DNA of 64,000 nt. Source: Verrucomicrobiota bacterium. GTDB taxonomy: Bacteria > Verrucomicrobiota > Verrucomicrobiia > Opitutales > Intestinicryptomonadaceae. Positions 25,978-33,957 of this stretch are shown in pieces. A program made the position numbers and the translations under genes. The stretch covers positions 1 to 64,000 of the forward strand of contig JAEXGH010000017.1 of NCBI GenBank assembly GCA_023450935.1, written 5' to 3'. Position 1 is the stretch's first letter; each line of letters begins with the position of its first letter. The notes under the pieces were generated by a model, which was not told the origin of the DNA, ran no database searches, and saw only the letters and a list, made by a program, of their open reading frames with translations.

Positions 25978-26190
25978 TTATTTGGTGTCAACTTGCAGTA
26001 TTCTCGTGTGGAGAGCATTGACGTTTTTTCCCCACGGGCGTCGGTATTCGAATTTGATTTCGTAAGAGCCTTTTTGAGGAACAACGAAATCGAATTTATG
26101 CCGCCTGCGCCGCAAAAGCCGTGGGCAGTATTGTCGGGAATATAGTTTTTGGCGAGCATTTTTACGCCGCTTACGACCACTAAACGGCAA
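25978..26190 (-). pseudogene. Frameshifted fragment of a chagasin-type (I42) protease inhibitor
   Basis: Two overlapping minus-strand frames join into a chagasin-like C-terminal half: KMLAKNYIPDNTAHGFCGAGG in one frame (up to about 26095) and KFDFVVPQKGSYEIKFEYRR followed by PWGKN in the next, ending at a TAA at 25978. The loop motifs GxGG and RPW of family I42 are both present. The NPTTG loop is missing and a one-base shift separates the two parts. I42 proteins inhibit papain-like cysteine peptidases. As it stands the gene is broken. Confidence 0.65.
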
Positions 26191-26245
26191 CTAAGACCCC
26201 GCCAAGCAAAGTTGGCGACACCTTTTTTGAAGGCTTTGAGGCATA

Positions 26246-26274
26246 ATAAAAGCCCATCGAATAAACGATGGGCG
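26246..26274 (-). terminator. Terminator behind the recombinase remnant
   Basis: On the minus strand GCCCATCG and CGATGGGC (26273-26266 and 26259-26252) pair around a six-base loop and are followed by TTTTATTATG. It sits seven bases past the recombinase stop. Confidence 0.8.
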
Positions 26275-26280
26275 TGAGAA

Positions 26281-26427
26281 TTAAGCAATCTTTGCAGTTT
26301 GAAGCTCGGGCTTCTTATAGTCTGACGGATAGATGGTAAAGTATTTTTCAGCGTCCTCTTTTTTAGCGACTCCCAGATAGTGTTCAAAGAGTATGTCGGT
26401 GCGTCTATGGGAGACTATCAACGCAGT
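26281..26427 (-). pseudogene. C-terminal remnant of a tyrosine recombinase (integrase)
   Basis: The minus strand encodes TTALIVSHRRTDILFEHYLG followed by KKEDAEKYFTIYP. This corresponds to the end of phage-type integrases, where a conserved His/Arg region and the catalytic Tyr (here in FEHY) are followed by a ...K.(D/E)A..(Y/F)(F/W).I.P tail. Only about 45 residues remain: the frame enters the 108-bp direct repeat exactly at the start of the match, so the repeat replaces the rest of the gene. The reading frame continues through the repeat but that part does not resemble an integrase. It marks the island as once mobile. Confidence 0.7.
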
Positions 26428-26532
26428 TGTATCCGCGCGGACGGTTTGAGGAAAAAATCGAGCGTTTGAGGAAATCGGTTGATTTTCGCCGTGTAAAAAG
26501 CCCCCGTTGCAGTTGGTTTGCAAGGGGGCTGC
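26425..26532. repeat. 108-bp direct repeat, copy 1
   Basis: It matches 28469-28578 over its full length apart from two single-base indels. From AGTTGTATCC it contains two tandem GTTTGAGGAAA(AA)ATCG units, then a hairpin AGCCCCCGTTGCA/TGCAAGGGGGCT which, read on minus, is followed by TTTTTA and so resembles a terminator. The left edge cuts the recombinase remnant and the right edge cuts the SufD remnant. Confidence 0.9.
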
Positions 26533-26995
26533 GCCGTCGCGCAGCGAGCGCAACTTTTATATAAACGGCGAGGGCGTGGAAGTTGACAGCCGCGTGTTTC
26601 TGCGCCCGCGCGGCAATATAACCGCCGACTTGCGCACGCGGCAGATACATTCCGCGCCCGCCTCGAAAAGCAATCTTCAAGTAAAGGCCGCCATTGCCGA
26701 CACTGCCGCGATAGCCTTTACGGGGCTTATAGATGTGTGCGAAAGAGCTCAAAAAACCGAGGCGTACCAAAGTTGCCGCTCGGTGCTGCTAAGCCCCGAG
26801 GCGAAGTCGCAGGCCTCGCCGATACTTGAAATTTGCGCCAACGACGTTTTGTGCTCGCACGGCTGCACAGTGGCGGAGCCCGACAAAGAGCAGCTTTTCT
26901 ATATGCGCTCGCGCGGGCTTTCGCTCGAGACCGCCCGCGAAATGCTTGTCGAGAGCTTTGCAAATTCTACCTTCGAGCGCGTCGCTGGCTTGTAG
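26533..26995 (+). pseudogene. C-terminal fragment of SufD (Fe-S scaffold component)
   Basis: The open frame from the repeat edge to the TAG at 26995 encodes FYINGEGVEVDSRVFLRPRG, then KTEAYQSCRSVLLSPEAKS, and ICANDVLCSHGCTVAEPDKE followed by QLFYMRSRGLSLETA. This is the SufB/SufD beta-helix end with its CSHG signature and LFYLRSRG tail. About 150 of the usual 400 or more residues remain and there is no start site; the 108-bp repeat replaces the N-terminal part. An intact suf set must lie elsewhere if the pathway is used. Confidence 0.85.
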
Positions 26996-27050
26996 CGACA
27001 GGTTTCCCTCTGCCGCCTTTCGCGGCGCTTCAAGAAGCGCAAAAACAAAA

Positions 27051-27080
27051 AAAACGGCTTGAAAAAAAGCCGTTTTTTTG
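27051..27080 (-). terminator. Bidirectional terminator between SufD remnant and BNR gene
   Basis: AAAACGGCTT (27051-27060) pairs with AAGCCGTTTT (27067-27076), with T-runs on both strands. It lies 11 bases beyond the stop of the minus-strand gene. Confidence 0.85.
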
Positions 27081-27090
27081 ACGCCGCCCT

Positions 27091-28269
27091 TTACCGCGAC
27101 CACCTCACGCCGAAGATGCCTGTTCCTTTGGGTTTGTGGTTGTCGGGCGTCTTGTCGAAGTTGTGGTAGAAGACAGTGTAGAAGCTGCCGTCGGGCAGCT
27201 GCGCCGTCGATGGGTATCCCATGTCGCCTGTGAAGCTACGGCAGAGCATAATTTCTTTGCCCCATGTTTTTCCGTTGTCGTAGCTGAAGCGGGCGTATTG
27301 GCCCATAATTTTGTCGCTTTCTTTGTAGTCGGCCTTCTTTGGGTTTACTGCGCGGCGCGAATACGTCATAAGCAGATTTCCGTCCTTGAGCTTAAGCAAG
27401 TGGCTTGGGAAGCCCACAACGTCGATTTTTTCGGCGACCGTCCACGTTTTGCCGCAGTCTTTGCTGACGCTTTGGCGGACGTATGAGTCCTTGTGGCAAC
27501 GTATCTGGGCAATCAAGTCGCCGTTTGCGGCCTCAACGACATGCGGCTCCCAGTAGTCTTCAATTCTGTCGCCCTCGGGGATTTTAATTTCGGCAATTAC
27601 CTTCCAAGATTTGCAGCCGTCTGTTGAAAGTCCCACTTCTATTCCCAAGCTTTTCGATATTTCGTCGCTGCCGCCGCGGCCTTTGCAGACAAGCATTACG
27701 TCGCCGTTTTTAAGCAGCGCGCCGCCGTGGGGCGATACTCCGCAGGTTTTAATCGGAAAGCTCCACTTGCGCCCATCGGAGGCGGATATTGCGCAGTAGC
27801 TGCCGCCGTATGCCTTGCGCTCTTCTTCGGTTGTTTCAGTAAAGCTTTTTTTGTAGGCGGGGTTTTTCTTTAAAATGCTCGGCGCCTGATACGCCACTGA
27901 GTTGAACCAAAACAGAACCAAGTTGCCGTTCTCAAGCTCAAGAATGCCGGCGTCGCGGTCGTCGAGGGGCGAATTGATGATTGTCTCGGCGGCAGACCAC
28001 GTTTTGCCGAAGTCTTTGCTGCGTATCATCTGAACCTTCCCATAGGGGCAGATGTGCGCGTCGCGGTCGCCAGAAAACACCGCGATAAGCTCGCCATTTT
28101 TGCGGCAAATTACCGTCGGCCAGCCGAGATACCTGTTAGTCTGCTTGCAAATCGTCTCGACTTGTCCAATCTTGTATTCGCCCTGCGTTGCGGGCGCGTT
28201 TTGATATCCGAGCTCCGCCGACGCCGAAAGCGCGGCAATCGCCAGTAAAGCGCATATTATAGTTCTCAT
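27091..28269 (-). CDS. Secreted BNR/sialidase-fold protein
   Basis: The 392-residue protein has a signal peptide (about 1-18, ALSASAE) and a six-bladed propeller of sialidase type. Asp-box motifs are visible: SKDFGKTW, STDGCKSW, SKDCGKTW and SYDNGKTW, with a likely arginine in GWPTVICRKNGELIAVFSG. Similar proteins are listed as exo-alpha-sialidase or as rhamnosidase-like and other BNR enzymes, so sialic acid specificity should not be assumed. It is intact inside the degraded island, with its own promoter abutting the start and a terminator. Confidence 0.8.
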   Translation of the reverse strand: MRTIICALLAIAALSASAELGYQNAPATQGEYKIGQVETICKQTNRYLGWPTVICRKNGELIAVFSGDRDAHICPYGKVQMIRSKDFGKTWSAAETIINSPLDDRDAGILELENGNLVLFWFNSVAYQAPSILKKNPAYKKSFTETTEEERKAYGGSYCAISASDGRKWSFPIKTCGVSPHGGALLKNGDVMLVCKGRGGSDEISKSLGIEVGLSTDGCKSWKVIAEIKIPEGDRIEDYWEPHVVEAANGDLIAQIRCHKDSYVRQSVSKDCGKTWTVAEKIDVVGFPSHLLKLKDGNLLMTYSRRAVNPKKADYKESDKIMGQYARFSYDNGKTWGKEIMLCRSFTGDMGYPSTAQLPDGSFYTVFYHNFDKTPDNHKPKGTGIFGVRWSR

Positions 28270-28277
28270 AAATTTAG

Positions 28278-28306
28278 CTTCTATTTAGTTCTCGCGCGCG
28301 TGTCAA
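28278..28306 (-). promoter_or_regulatory. Promoter abutting the BNR gene start
   Basis: On the minus strand TTGACA (28306-28301), a 17-base spacer and TAGAAG (28283-28278) precede the ATG by eight bases. No Shine-Dalgarno site fits, so the message is probably leaderless. Confidence 0.55.
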
Positions 28307-28468
28307 TATGTTTTTTGGGCGGCCGGCGCGGCTTGGCTCCTTGCAATAAAAAAAGTTGAATTTTTTGAATTATTGTTTGTAGATTTTCAAATAAATTGAG
28401 GAATCGCTTAGATTTACTTAGTTTTTCCGATTTATATTTAGTTAATCATATATAGGTTATTATTGATA

Positions 28469-28578
28469 AGTTGTATCCGCGCGGACGGTTTGAGGAAAAA
28501 AATCGAGCGTTTGAGGAAATCGGTTGATTTTCGCCGTGTAAAAAGCCCCCGTTGCAGTTTGGTTTGCAAGGGGGCTGC
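28469..28578. repeat. 108-bp direct repeat, copy 2 (110 bp)
   Basis: It is the second copy of 26425-26532 in the same orientation, with one extra A in the A-run and one extra T in CAGTTTGG. Between the two copies lie the SufD remnant and the intact BNR gene. The 200 bases before this copy are AT-rich and hold no gene. Confidence 0.9.
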
Positions 28579-28645
28579 ATTTTGTTTGCGTGGGTGTTGC
28601 AAGGTTCGGATTGTGGGGGTTGATTTCAAAAATCGCCCAGCATTT

Positions 28646-29290
28646 TCAAAGTTGGAGGTCGTTTCTTGGAAAATGCCCTCTTGTTTTTCTAAGTTTATCC
28701 GAGTATCTCGTCGTCAAAAATCTCGCCGTGTTGGGATGGGTGTGGGTTAGTTTCCTGTGCCGTCCGAATCCTTCTGTCCCGTCGTCGCCGGTGTCTGTTG
28801 CGAACTTGTCGCCAGAGAGGTATTGGTTGTAGATGTTCTCAATCTGGCTGTCGAACCATTCGGCGAAAATTGCGGTTGTCGCCGTGTCGGCGGAATCCGC
28901 CAAGCTGTCTCTGGCAACGTTTACCTGTTATCTTGCGCGGCATTTTTTGACGGTCTTTTTATATAGTGCGCCGACCTGTGTTATTTCGGTTTCTAACAGG
29001 CACACGAGTGTTCCGTCGGTTTTCCACGTCTGCCACTGTGCGAATGTCGGCGTCGTGGCGGAATTGATTTCCTGCACTTTGTTTTCCGCCGAAGTGTCGC
29101 GCAGGGCTGGGAATTGGACGACTTCGCCCGAATACGAGTTGAACGTCTCCGGCGGCGCGTAGCCGTAGACCTCCGTCACCTTGTAGATGTCCTGAAACGC
29201 CGTCTGAGGCTCGACGCGCTCGTCGATTACCTTGTAGGGGATTGCGGCGATGGCGTTGCGTTCGAGCGCGTCTTTTTGCGTTGCCCTATG
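28646..29290 (-). pseudogene. Unrecognised coding remnant, interrupted by a stop
   Basis: One minus-strand frame stays open from about 29290 to 28646 except for a single TAA near 28934. The first part reads KDALERNAIAAIPYKVIDER and VYGYAPPETFNSYSGEVVQF; the part after the stop reads FAEWFDSQIENIYNQYLSGD. The composition is protein-like and distinct from random shadows, but no family is recognised. Its upstream end collides with the radical-enzyme activase fragment at 29276, so its true start is lost. A piece of a phage or mobile-element structural gene is possible; this is a guess from context only. Confidence 0.4.
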
Positions 29291-29521
29291 ATTCCGACAC
29301 TAAACGACGGAGAAGTTTATTTGCATAGAATTGCCTATTTTGCAAATATGATTTCGTCGGTGGAGGAGATTCACATAGAGCCGTATATCCCCTTCGGTAT
29401 AGAAAAAGCTGCGGCTTTGGGAAAAGTTTCGTATAAAGCGGATATGCCGGAGTGCGGCTATGGCGAGAAAATTGTCGAAAGGCTGTCCCAATTAACGGAG
29501 AAAAAGGTATTGTTGCCGTAG
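29276..29521 (+). pseudogene. C-terminal fragment of a glycyl-radical enzyme activase
   Basis: The frame encodes LRCPMIPTLNDGEVYLHRIA, then VEEIHIEPYIPFGIEKAAAL followed by GK, ending at TAG 29521. The order CPxIPxxND, later a hydrophobic strand with EPYxPxGxxK, is that of the end of pyruvate-formate-lyase-activating radical SAM enzymes. The CxxxCxxC cluster-binding half is absent and the open frame further upstream (from 29114) is unrelated shadow. About 80 residues of a normal 250-300 remain, so the gene is not functional. Confidence 0.75.
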
Positions 29522-29535
29522 GCTTATTGTATTGA

Positions 29536-29649
29536 GTTTGGACTTTGTATTTTAAGGAACGCTTAAACGCGCAACAGGCAGATTTTATAGAAGGCAAACA
29601 ATTAGATTTCTATGTTTCGCAAGTGGATAGTCAACCGCTCTATCGTTAA
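29536..29649 (+). pseudogene. Possible short coding remnant
   Basis: A 37-codon frame (FKERLNAQQADFIEGKQLDF then YVSQVDSQ) ends at TAA 29649. It has no start codon and no recognised family, but its composition is protein-like and it directly continues the string of gene pieces in this island. Confidence 0.3.
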
Positions 29650-29706
29650 TGGGCAAAACCAAATGTTATTTTTTAGAATCACTCCGCGAATCAGTTTTTG
29701 TGGGCG

Positions 29707-29735
29707 CAAAAAAACGCGCCGCAACAGGGGCGCGC
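29707..29735 (-). terminator. Terminator of the PEGA lipoprotein gene
   Basis: CGCGCC (29715-29720) pairs with GGCGCG (29729-29734); on the minus strand seven T residues follow directly. It lies 23 bases beyond the gene's stop. Confidence 0.8.
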
Positions 29736-29757
29736 CTTTTGCCGTCGTTCGATTCGG

Positions 29758-30234
29758 TTATTTGCCTGAATAGAATTCGACAATCTTCTTTACGATATAC
29801 GAGTGTTCACGCTTGGAGATTTTGCCGTCCTTAAGCATTTGGTCGGCTTTGTCGAGGTTCTTTTGCATGTCGTCGAAAGCTTTGAGGCTCTTTACGTCGG
29901 GGAGGAAATTGGGCTGCATTTCGTTCTTGTCGCACGAAGGTTTAAGCGACTTGTAGTAGCCCATGTCCACGAGAGGTCCGAACTTCACAAACGGGTTGTC
30001 GCGCAATGCCGACACCGTCAGTTCCTGATTCTTGTAGCCTTCCTTTGCCAAAACCACCTTGTAAGTTCCGTCGTTGGGCAACGTGATATCCACGGGAGTT
30101 ACACCCATGATTTCGTCGTTTATAAACACAATCGCGCCCTGCGGATTTGAGTTGATTGTTACGGTGTCTTTGAATTGGACATTGCACGCGCTCAGGGTCA
30201 ACGCTGCCAACGAGATGAGGAATAATTTTTTCAT
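29758..30234 (-). CDS. PEGA-domain lipoprotein
   Basis: The 158-residue protein has a lipoprotein signal (LTLSAC, Cys17). A PEGA domain (about 25-75) reads VTINSNPQGAIVFINDEIMG and VTPVDITLPNDGTYKVVLAKEGY. The C-terminus (about 128-155, LDKADQMLKDGKISKREH) resembles a short helical SHOCT-like tail. PEGA domains are small beta modules found in surface proteins and are thought to bind other proteins or the wall; the function here is unknown. It is a single gene, about 65 bases from proC, with its own terminator. Confidence 0.82.
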   Translation of the reverse strand: MKKLFLISLAALTLSACNVQFKDTVTINSNPQGAIVFINDEIMGVTPVDITLPNDGTYKVVLAKEGYKNQELTVSALRDNPFVKFGPLVDMGYYKSLKPSCDKNEMQPNFLPDVKSLKAFDDMQKNLDKADQMLKDGKISKREHSYIVKKIVEFYSGK

Positions 30235-30300
30235 AAATATAAAATTGATTTGTTGTATTAGTTGTTTAATTGATGGATTTTTTTCGTCGAATAGTCAAGC

Positions 30301-31095
30301 CTATAATTTCGACAATTCGCCCGAACGCTTCTCGGCGGCGACGAGAGCCTCGAACACGGTTTTTCTAAAATTCGCGTTTTTAAATTTTTCCAGTCCGGCG
30401 AGCGTCGTGCCCCCGGGGCTTGAAACTGCGGTGCGGAGTTCGTCTGCCGAAAGCGGAGACTGGCAAAGCAACATAGCCGAACCCAGCAACGTTTTTTTAA
30501 CGAGCTTGTCGGCCTCTTCGTCGGTAAACCCTATTTTCTTCGCCCCCTCAATCATCGCCGCGGCGAATTCGAAAATATATCCCGGGCCGCTCCCCGAGAG
30601 AGCCGTAACCGCGTCGAGTCTGCATTCGGGCATTTCGATAAATTCTCCGATTGCTCCCAAAACGCTTTCGACCGTTTTCTTTTCCTCCTCCGCAAGCGCG
30701 CTTTCGGCGGCGTAGCAGGAGATTCCCTGCGCTATCTGCGCGGGCATATTGGGCATTACGCGCACGATTTTTTTGACCCGCGGAAAGCACTGGCGCAGGC
30801 GCGAAATCGACGTTCCCGCAAGAATCGAAATCAGCACTGCGTTTTGCGCGTGTTGCGCCGACTGCGCCGCAGCCGCCAACTGCTGGGGCTTGCACGCAAG
30901 AACTATGGTCTGCGATGTCTCCAGAAGCTCAGCCGCCGAATCGAGGCACGCTATGCCCGTCTGTTCGGCGAGCCTTTTGCCCGTGTCGTCCCCGCCGCAT
31001 ACGCAGGAAATTTCGCCCGCGGGGACTGTTTTACGCAGCCCTTTTACTATTGCGCCGGCCATTTTACCCGCGCCTATAAATCCGTATTTTTTCAT
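30301..31095 (-). CDS. proC: Pyrroline-5-carboxylate reductase
   Basis: ProC performs the last step of proline synthesis using NAD(P)H. The 264-residue protein shows the dinucleotide-binding start YGFIGAGKMAGAIVKGL, the central ACKPQQL and MPNMPAQIAQG segments, and the signature ALSGSGPGYIFEFAAAMIEG followed later by VSSPGGTT. The ATG at 31095 gives the standard N-terminus; seven extra upstream codons are unlikely. It starts one base after the glycerate kinase stop, so the two are co-transcribed. proB sits separately at 20.7 kb. Confidence 0.95.
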   Translation of the reverse strand: MKKYGFIGAGKMAGAIVKGLRKTVPAGEISCVCGGDDTGKRLAEQTGIACLDSAAELLETSQTIVLACKPQQLAAAAQSAQHAQNAVLISILAGTSISRLRQCFPRVKKIVRVMPNMPAQIAQGISCYAAESALAEEEKKTVESVLGAIGEFIEMPECRLDAVTALSGSGPGYIFEFAAAMIEGAKKIGFTDEEADKLVKKTLLGSAMLLCQSPLSADELRTAVSSPGGTTLAGLEKFKNANFRKTVFEALVAAEKRSGELSKL

Positions 31096-31096
31096 G

Positions 31097-32233
31097 TTAT
31101 TTAAGATTCGATGCAAATTCTTTGGCTAGCGCGGAAAGGAACTTCGGGGCGCGGTTTTGCGCCTCCACGGCATTCGGGGCAAGCGGCAGAATTTGTCCGA
31201 TTTTCGCGCCGGCAATTCCCATTGCCTTCAGCCCGTTTTCGTCCACTTCCGACTCTCCGCATAGTATCCACGCCTGTTTTTTGTGCTTGAGCGCAAGTTT
31301 CACAAGCTCGAACGGCCCTTTGCCGTGCATATCGGTTATGTCGAACTTGCCTTCGCCCGTTACCACAACGTCGCACGCTTTGACGCACTTTTCGATATCG
31401 GCGTATTTCGCGAACAGGTCGAACCCGCCCACGCGCACGGCGTTTAGAAAATTCATCAGCGAATACGCGCAGCCGCCCGCCGAGCCTGTCCCCGCCTCGG
31501 CGTGTCTGCTTTTACCGAAGCATTTTTTCACCACTTCGACATAGTTTTTCATATTCTTTTCAAGCTCCAGAGCCTGTTGGCGCGTAGCTCCCTTCTGTTC
31601 GGCGAACCCCAGCGAAGCCCCGTTTTCGCCCAAGAGCGTGTTGGCAACGTCTGTTGCAACAATAAACTTCGTTTTTATTTCCGTATCGGGCTTTTTTATT
31701 TTAGCCAAATGCGCCAAACCCGCTCCATTGGGTTCGATTTCCTTTTCGTTTTTGTCGAGAAACTTGAACCCGAGCGGCACGAGCAGTCCTATTCCGCCGT
31801 CGTTTGTCGCGCTTCCGCCAACGCCTATGATGATTGTTTTGTAGCCGCGATCCACGAGTTTTGCGAGAATCTGTCCCGTGCCGATGTTCGTGAGCGTTGC
31901 CGGGTTGCGTTCCGCCTCCGAAACAAGGTTTATTCCCGAAGCCTCCGTAAGCCCCACAAGAGCCGTGTTGTCGTCGAGAAGGGCGCATTTTGCCGTGAGG
32001 GTCTGCCCCGTTGGGTCGATTGTTTTAAGTCTTATTACCTTTGCGCCTTTTTTCGCTTTTGCGATTGTATCCACAAAACCGTCGCCGCCGTCGGTCATTC
32101 CGAATTCGGTTATCTGGGCGTCTTTGAACACTGCAGTCAGCCCCATTTTGATAGAGTGAGAAGCCTGACTCGCCGAGAGCGAGCCTCTGAACTTGTCGGG
32201 GACTACCAAAAATCTGTGAACTTTACTACCCAT
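31097..32233 (-). CDS. Glycerate kinase, GlxK/GarK family
   Basis: A 378-residue type I glycerate kinase that phosphorylates D-glycerate. Family marks are VVPDKFRGSLSASQAS at the start, GMTDGGDGFVDTI, GVGGSATNDGGIGLLVPLG and AGTGSAGGCAYSLMNFLNA, and late VVTGEGKFDITDMHGKGP. An AGGAGG Shine-Dalgarno lies about five bases before the ATG. It leads proC by one base and diverges from rhaA. Whether it yields 2- or 3-phosphoglycerate is not decided by sequence. Confidence 0.92.
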   Translation of the reverse strand: MGSKVHRFLVVPDKFRGSLSASQASHSIKMGLTAVFKDAQITEFGMTDGGDGFVDTIAKAKKGAKVIRLKTIDPTGQTLTAKCALLDDNTALVGLTEASGINLVSEAERNPATLTNIGTGQILAKLVDRGYKTIIIGVGGSATNDGGIGLLVPLGFKFLDKNEKEIEPNGAGLAHLAKIKKPDTEIKTKFIVATDVANTLLGENGASLGFAEQKGATRQQALELEKNMKNYVEVVKKCFGKSRHAEAGTGSAGGCAYSLMNFLNAVRVGGFDLFAKYADIEKCVKACDVVVTGEGKFDITDMHGKGPFELVKLALKHKKQAWILCGESEVDENGLKAMGIAGAKIGQILPLAPNAVEAQNRAPKFLSALAKEFASNLK

Positions 32234-32540
32234 ACGCCTCCTTTTGCTTGTGAAAACTAAATATGCTTTATTTCCTCATAATCTCCAATCTCCGAAAAAT
32301 TGCAAGCTTTTTCTGCCTCGCGTTTTGCCTGTGCGGTTTGTGCGCCGCAGGCAACGGCATTCTTTGGGAGCCTATCCGAGAGCCTTCCCCACACACACAA
32401 GACGTAAAACGGGTGTGCGAATGCGCGGATTTCCGTTTCAACACGCCCCGCGTGGCAATATCTGTATTTGTTTTGTTTTTTGCCTGTTTTTCAAAAAAAA
32501 ACTTGAAATCGAAGGGGAAATCAAACAAACTCGCTTTCAT
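32234..32540. other. Divergent intergenic region glycerate kinase / rhaA
   Basis: This 307-base spacer carries the control region of both genes. An overlapping small frame (32263-32592) with a hydrophobic start runs into rhaA and is judged a shadow. No operator with clear symmetry and no known riboswitch was recognised; the T- and A-rich stretch 32463-32510 is the likeliest promoter zone. Confidence 0.4.
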
Positions 32541-33794
32541 ATGGCAAACAATTACAAGAACGCAAAAGACAGGTACGCAAAATTCGGCGTAGATACTGAA
32601 AAAGTTTTGAAAATTCTGGACGCAATTCCGCTTTCTATGCACTGCTGGCAGGGCGACGACGTGTGCGGTTTCGAAAATCCCGACGGCGGCTTGGCGGGAG
32701 ACGGAATCCAGACCACGGGCAATTATGTCGGCAAAGCCCGCAATGTTGAAGAATTGCGTGCCGACGTTGATGAAGCGCTCAAGTATATCCCCGGAGCTAT
32801 ACGCATGAATTTGCACGCAATCTACGGCGAATTCGGCGGAAAGAAAGTGGAAAGAAACGACATTGAATACAGGCATTTCGCGGGCTGGGTTGATTGGTGC
32901 AAGCAGAGAAATATGGGCATAGACTTTAACCCCACATACTTCTCGCACCCGCTCGTAAAGGACGGTATGACGCTTTCAAGCCCCGACAAGGGCGTGCGTA
33001 AATACTGGATTGAACACGGTATTGCCTGCCGCAAAATCGCGGAAAAAATCGGCAAAAATCTCGGGAAAACGGTTATTACTAACTTCTGGATGCCCGATGG
33101 AATGAAGGATATGCCTGCCGACCGCCTCGCCCCGCGCGAACGCATGGCCGACTCGCTCGACCGCATTATGGCTGAGAAGGTCTCCAAGAAGTTCGACAGG
33201 GACTCTCTCGAATGCAAACTTTTCGGTATCGGCAGCGAATCCTACGTCGTGGCTTCGCACGAATTCGTGATGGGCTACGCGGTCAAGAACCAGATGGTAA
33301 TGACGCTCGACTCCGGCCACTTCCACCCCACCGAAACAATCTCCGACAAGATTTCTTCGGCTTTGATGTTTGTTCCCGAACTGCTTTTGCACGTTTCGCG
33401 CGGCGTTCGTTGGGATAGCGACCACGTTGTGCTTTTTGACGACAACACAACCGCAATCATGCAGGAAATAGTCCGCGCTGGCGCGGTTGACAGGGTTCAC
33501 ATCGGCATGGACTTCTTCGACGCAAGCATCAACAGGATTTTCGCTTGGGCAATCGGCATGAGAGCTGCGAGAAAGGCTCTGATGTTCGCGCTTCTCGACC
33601 CGATTGCGATGATGAGAAAGGCGGAAAACGACGTCGATTTCGGAACGCGCTTGGCTCTTATGGAAGAGGCGCGCACGCTGCCGTTCGCCGATGTTTGGGA
33701 AGAGTATTGCCTGCGCACGAACAAGCTTACGGGTTCGAAGATGCTTGAAGGCATCAAGAAATACGAAAGCAAAGTTTTGGCGAACAGGAAGTAG
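32541..33794 (+). CDS. rhaA: L-rhamnose isomerase
   Basis: RhaA converts L-rhamnose to L-rhamnulose using Mn2+ in the cytoplasm. The 417-residue length equals the family's usual size, and the sequence holds the known landmarks AIPLSMHCWQGDDVCGFE, QTTGNYVGKARN, TLDSGHFHPTETISDKIS, HVSRGVRWDSDHVV and GMDFFDASINRIFAW. The ATG at 32541 is the natural start; the 99-codon upward extension is non-coding. It is followed by rhaT 163 bases later. Kinase (rhaB) and aldolase (rhaD) genes are not in the window, so the pathway is completed elsewhere. Confidence 0.96.
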   Translation: MANNYKNAKDRYAKFGVDTEKVLKILDAIPLSMHCWQGDDVCGFENPDGGLAGDGIQTTGNYVGKARNVEELRADVDEALKYIPGAIRMNLHAIYGEFGGKKVERNDIEYRHFAGWVDWCKQRNMGIDFNPTYFSHPLVKDGMTLSSPDKGVRKYWIEHGIACRKIAEKIGKNLGKTVITNFWMPDGMKDMPADRLAPRERMADSLDRIMAEKVSKKFDRDSLECKLFGIGSESYVVASHEFVMGYAVKNQMVMTLDSGHFHPTETISDKISSALMFVPELLLHVSRGVRWDSDHVVLFDDNTTAIMQEIVRAGAVDRVHIGMDFFDASINRIFAWAIGMRAARKALMFALLDPIAMMRKAENDVDFGTRLALMEEARTLPFADVWEEYCLRTNKLTGSKMLEGIKKYESKVLANRK

Positions 33795-33957
33795 TTTTTG
33801 TTTTGCGGAAACGCAGGGTGTTGCGCCCGCCGTTTTCGCGCAAAACCGCTCGGCGGAGATTGCTTTTTGCAGTTCCGCCGTTTTTTCAAATGCCGCGGAA
33901 CGGGTTTTTTTGCGGCGTTAAAACTCGGGCGGAAAGTCCGATACAAAAGGAATAATT

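Noticed and set aside
29114..29275. Upstream part of the frame containing the activase fragment
   Set aside because: It is antisense to a better minus-strand coding remnant and lacks radical SAM cysteines; the likeness starts only at 29276.
32263..32592. Small frame with hydrophobic start before rhaA
   Set aside because: It overlaps the rhaA start in another frame and turns Lys/Thr-rich; no ribosome site and no family.
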